A DNA stretch of 64,000 bases from a virus. The DNA lies in IMG/VR virus record IMGVR_UViG_3300010885_017276, positions 1-64,000 of that record. One strand, given 5' to 3'. Positions 62,335 through 64,000 of this stretch are shown here, in pieces. The notes under the pieces are model-generated. The model was not told the origin of the DNA and searched no databases. It worked only from the letters and a program-made list of their open reading frames with translations. Made by a program: the position numbers and the translations under genes. Every line of letters starts with the position of its first letter. Within the stretch, counting starts at the first letter, position 1.

Positions 62335-62874
62335 ATGTACAGATTTAATCAAGAGAGATTAGCCTACGAAAAGGTTAATGTTTGGAAATACATCGGGATG
62401 ATGGCATTTTCATTAATTATTGTGGTTACACTAAGCTCCTTTGTTTGGAAGGAAATTGTAGTGGTTAGAGCTGAGAAAGAGATTGTCCTTAAGACAAACG
62501 AAGATTTCTCCAAAGACAAACTTATTGTAGAGATACAGAAGTATTCTTTTAAGTACCCCGATATTATTATGGCTCAAGCTATCGTTGAGAGCAGCCATTT
62601 TAAATCTCCCGTCTTTGTACAAAACCACAATATGTTTGGTATGAGGCAAGCTATGATTAGAATAAGCACAGCACAGGGCTCAAATCTAAATCATGCCTAC
62701 TATGATAGCTGGAAGGATTGCGTGGCTGACAGAGCTTTATATGAAGCACAGTACCTATCTAAACTATCAAGAGACCAATACTTTGCTTACTTAGACCAAG
62801 TTTACGCTGAAGGCTCAGGATACAGCCAACTATTAAAAAATGTAATTAAAAAGAATAACCTATGCCGGATATAA
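62335..62874 (+). CDS. Membrane-anchored glucosaminidase (GH73-like)
   Basis: A 179-residue protein with a membrane segment (about residues 19-38) and a glucosaminidase domain: IIMAQAIVESSHFKS with catalytic Glu candidate E85, NHNMFGMR, a later DSWKDCVADRALYEA and GSGYSQLLKNVI. It should cleave the peptidoglycan glycan backbone from a membrane-bound position. It is far from the holin-endolysin cassette and could act in DNA entry or superinfection exclusion. Overlaps the next gene by 13 nt. Confidence 0.8.
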   Translation: MYRFNQERLAYEKVNVWKYIGMMAFSLIIVVTLSSFVWKEIVVVRAEKEIVLKTNEDFSKDKLIVEIQKYSFKYPDIIMAQAIVESSHFKSPVFVQNHNMFGMRQAMIRISTAQGSNLNHAYYDSWKDCVADRALYEAQYLSKLSRDQYFAYLDQVYAEGSGYSQLLKNVIKKNNLCRI

Positions 62875-63044
62875 GTATGTGCAGTGGAAGAGGCTGCGAA
62901 CAAAAAGAAAGGTGTTACAGACACACTGCAAAACCAAATGAGTTTAGGCAGTCTTACTTTACTAACCCCCCATTACAAAAAGACACACAAGAGTGTGACT
63001 ACTTTTGGAACAACGAAGAACAATTAACAAAAAAAGAAGAATAG
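62862..63044 (+). CDS. Small Cys-rich phage protein
   Basis: A 60-residue protein: CSGRGCEQKERCYRHTA and a later C; a Cys-rich pattern I recall from small phage proteins near such genes. Possibly zinc-binding. Function unknown. Confidence 0.72.
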   Translation: MPDISMCSGRGCEQKERCYRHTAKPNEFRQSYFTNPPLQKDTQECDYFWNNEEQLTKKEE

Positions 63045-63046
63045 AA

Positions 63047-63265
63047 ATGATTTACTTATTAATTTTTATGCCCTATGTGTTAGGCTGCGTTTTAGCTTAC
63101 TTAGCAAGTGATTTTGCTAATACTTTTAACTACTCTATCAAGAACATTCCTTGGTATATGAGTTCATTGTCTTGGATTTGGCTATTTGTATGTTTGTACC
63201 ATATCTTGATGCTTAGAAAAGCAGGCTTTAGAGGATACGAAACAACCAAAAAGTTTGACGAGTAA
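63047..63265 (+). CDS. Small membrane protein, two hydrophobic segments
   Basis: I chose ATG 63047 (MIYLLIFMPYVLGCVLAY), since a start at 63005 would overlap the Cys-rich gene. The 72-residue protein has two membrane helices (about 2-20 and 37-55) and a basic end. Function unknown. Confidence 0.66.
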   Translation: MIYLLIFMPYVLGCVLAYLASDFANTFNYSIKNIPWYMSSLSWIWLFVCLYHILMLRKAGFRGYETTKKFDE

Positions 63266-63271
63266 AGTAAG

Positions 63272-63802
63272 ATGATACAACAAAAAAAGAAGGTTTGTAA
63301 AAACTGTCAGACAGAGCAGTTTATTTTTTCTAAGGGCCGATGTAGGCAGTGTACTATAATTGAAAATGCAAAGGGTACAATGGCGGTAGTTAGAAAAGCT
63401 ATAACTAAGCAGACTGACAAAAATAAGCTACACCGCAAATCGCAATCTGCGATACGAAACAGCTATTTTGAGTTCCATATAGATCTTTGCAAAGTGTCAG
63501 AGGAAAGTGGTGTAAGTATCACAGCCCCAACTAGGGCTAATATTTGCCACTTGTTTGACAAGTCTAGGCATCCCAGCTTACAGGGATGTCTTGACAACTA
63601 TGTTTATCTTACCTTAGATGAACATACTAGGTTTGATAAACTTTTGTATGACCACGAGTTCAAGAAGTTAGAGGTTGAGTACCCAAACATTTGGCCGGAG
63701 GTCGTAAACAGAATGGAGAACCTATTGGAGCTTTGTGAAGAACACACAAAGTTTAAAATTAAATTTGAAGAATACCTTGCACAATTAAAAAACAAGTTGT
63801 AA
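63272..63802 (+). CDS. Zinc-finger/HNH-like protein (NinG-like)
   Basis: A 176-residue protein with an N-terminal zinc finger (C9, C12, C24, C27) and a later histidine-rich core ICHLFDKSRHPSLQGCLDNY ... DEHTRFDKLL that resembles an HNH-type fold. It recalls NinG/Rap recombination nucleases of phages, adjusted to Bacteroidota. Possible DNA junction or end processing. Confidence 0.62.
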   Translation: MIQQKKKVCKNCQTEQFIFSKGRCRQCTIIENAKGTMAVVRKAITKQTDKNKLHRKSQSAIRNSYFEFHIDLCKVSEESGVSITAPTRANICHLFDKSRHPSLQGCLDNYVYLTLDEHTRFDKLLYDHEFKKLEVEYPNIWPEVVNRMENLLELCEEHTKFKIKFEEYLAQLKNKL

Positions 63803-63807
63803 CTTTG
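63776..63807 (+). promoter_or_regulatory. Bacteroidota-type promoter
   Basis: CTTG (63776-63779), 20-nt spacer, TAACTTTG (63800-63807). It overlaps the end of the preceding gene and serves the partial gene. Confidence 0.75.
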
Positions 63808-63823
63808 CCAAAAATTATAAGAC

Positions 63824-64000
63824 ATGATATGCACACTTAAAAAGTTAGAAGACAGATTCGTTGTAGTCTGTGCTAAACAAGGAGAGGACTGTGACTCGGT
63901 TATAGTAGAGCAGTTTGAATTACCTGAAGATTATCCTGATACAGATCTAGTAGAAGGCAAGAAGATAGATTTTGAACCTAACAATCTGTCTTATAGAGTA
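63824..64000 (+). CDS. Hypothetical protein, cut by the window end
   Basis: Open from ATG 63824 to the window end (59 codons visible): MICTLKKLEDRFVVVCAKQG, acidic later part. Incomplete, not recognised. Confidence 0.6.
   Translation, partial: MICTLKKLEDRFVVVCAKQGEDCDSVIVEQFELPEDYPDTDLVEGKKIDFEPNNLSYRV

Noticed and set aside
1-64000. CRISPR array, insertion sequence, integrase or attachment site
   Set aside because: I looked for regularly spaced repeats, transposase motifs, terminal inverted repeats and integrase catalytic motifs and saw none.

Overview
The window looks like one continuous piece of a large, AT-rich tailed-phage (Caudoviricetes) genome whose host is a member of the Bacteroidota, most likely a flavobacterium. 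The evidence is: (i) about 20 intergenic sites with the Bacteroidota-type promoter, TTTG at -33 and TAnnTTTG at -7 separated by 18-20 nt; (ii) a tmRNA whose 5' end and Gly-initiated tag fit Bacteroidota; (iii) few Shine-Dalgarno-like start contexts; (iv) a complete set of phage head, lysis and fibre genes. No integrase, repressor or other sign of lysogeny is seen. The gene order does not match a phage group I can name with confidence, and the DNA polymerase, most tail genes and the genome ends are not visible here. The last gene runs off the right edge.

Left half (1-29.4 kb, all minus strand, read from 29.4 kb down to 1): small DNA-binding and unknown genes, large terminase (24.3-27.0 kb), a cluster of fibre/appendage proteins with a GT-A-like glycosyltransferase gene inside it (17.2-24.2 kb), portal, scaffold-like protein, major capsid-like protein, connector-like proteins, a 659-residue virion protein, a holin / GH19 endolysin / membrane-anchored-protein lysis cassette (5.8-7.4 kb), and a second set of appendage proteins down to a strong terminator at the left edge. 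Five appendage proteins begin with one near-identical ~27-residue module and two more with a related one, so a common virion docking module appears to carry interchangeable distal domains (collagen-like, FISUMP, GxxAG-repeat and others).

Right half (29.5-64 kb, all plus strand): a divergent promoter region with a leader RNA, then SF2 helicase, RecA, a GIY-YIG-like protein, PhoH and an SSB-like protein (30-35 kb). A proteostasis block follows (35.8-39.9 kb): GroEL, a GroES-sized partner, thioesterase, two tRNA genes, thioredoxin and a ClpP-like protease. From 40.8 to 55.9 kb lies an accessory region of more than 45 very small genes, many with their own promoter or terminator, many starting just after ACTAACTAAT, and including tiny membrane peptides. 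It ends in DnaQ-like and PD-(D/E)XK nucleases, tRNA-Arg, a tmRNA, class I ribonucleotide reductase (nrdB-nrdA), a membrane-anchored glucosaminidase and a NinG/HNH-like protein.

The most unusual element is the tmRNA at 58445-58764. Both the tRNA-like domain and the long H2 helix can be drawn by eye, but its tag frame appears to be 35 codons long (starting Gly-Lys-Asn, ending Ala-Val-Ala-Ala) instead of the usual 8-15, and the pseudoknot part is short. Together with the phage's GroEL, thioredoxin and ClpP-like genes this suggests investment in protein quality control or redirection of host proteolysis. All functional links are inferred from sequence alone.
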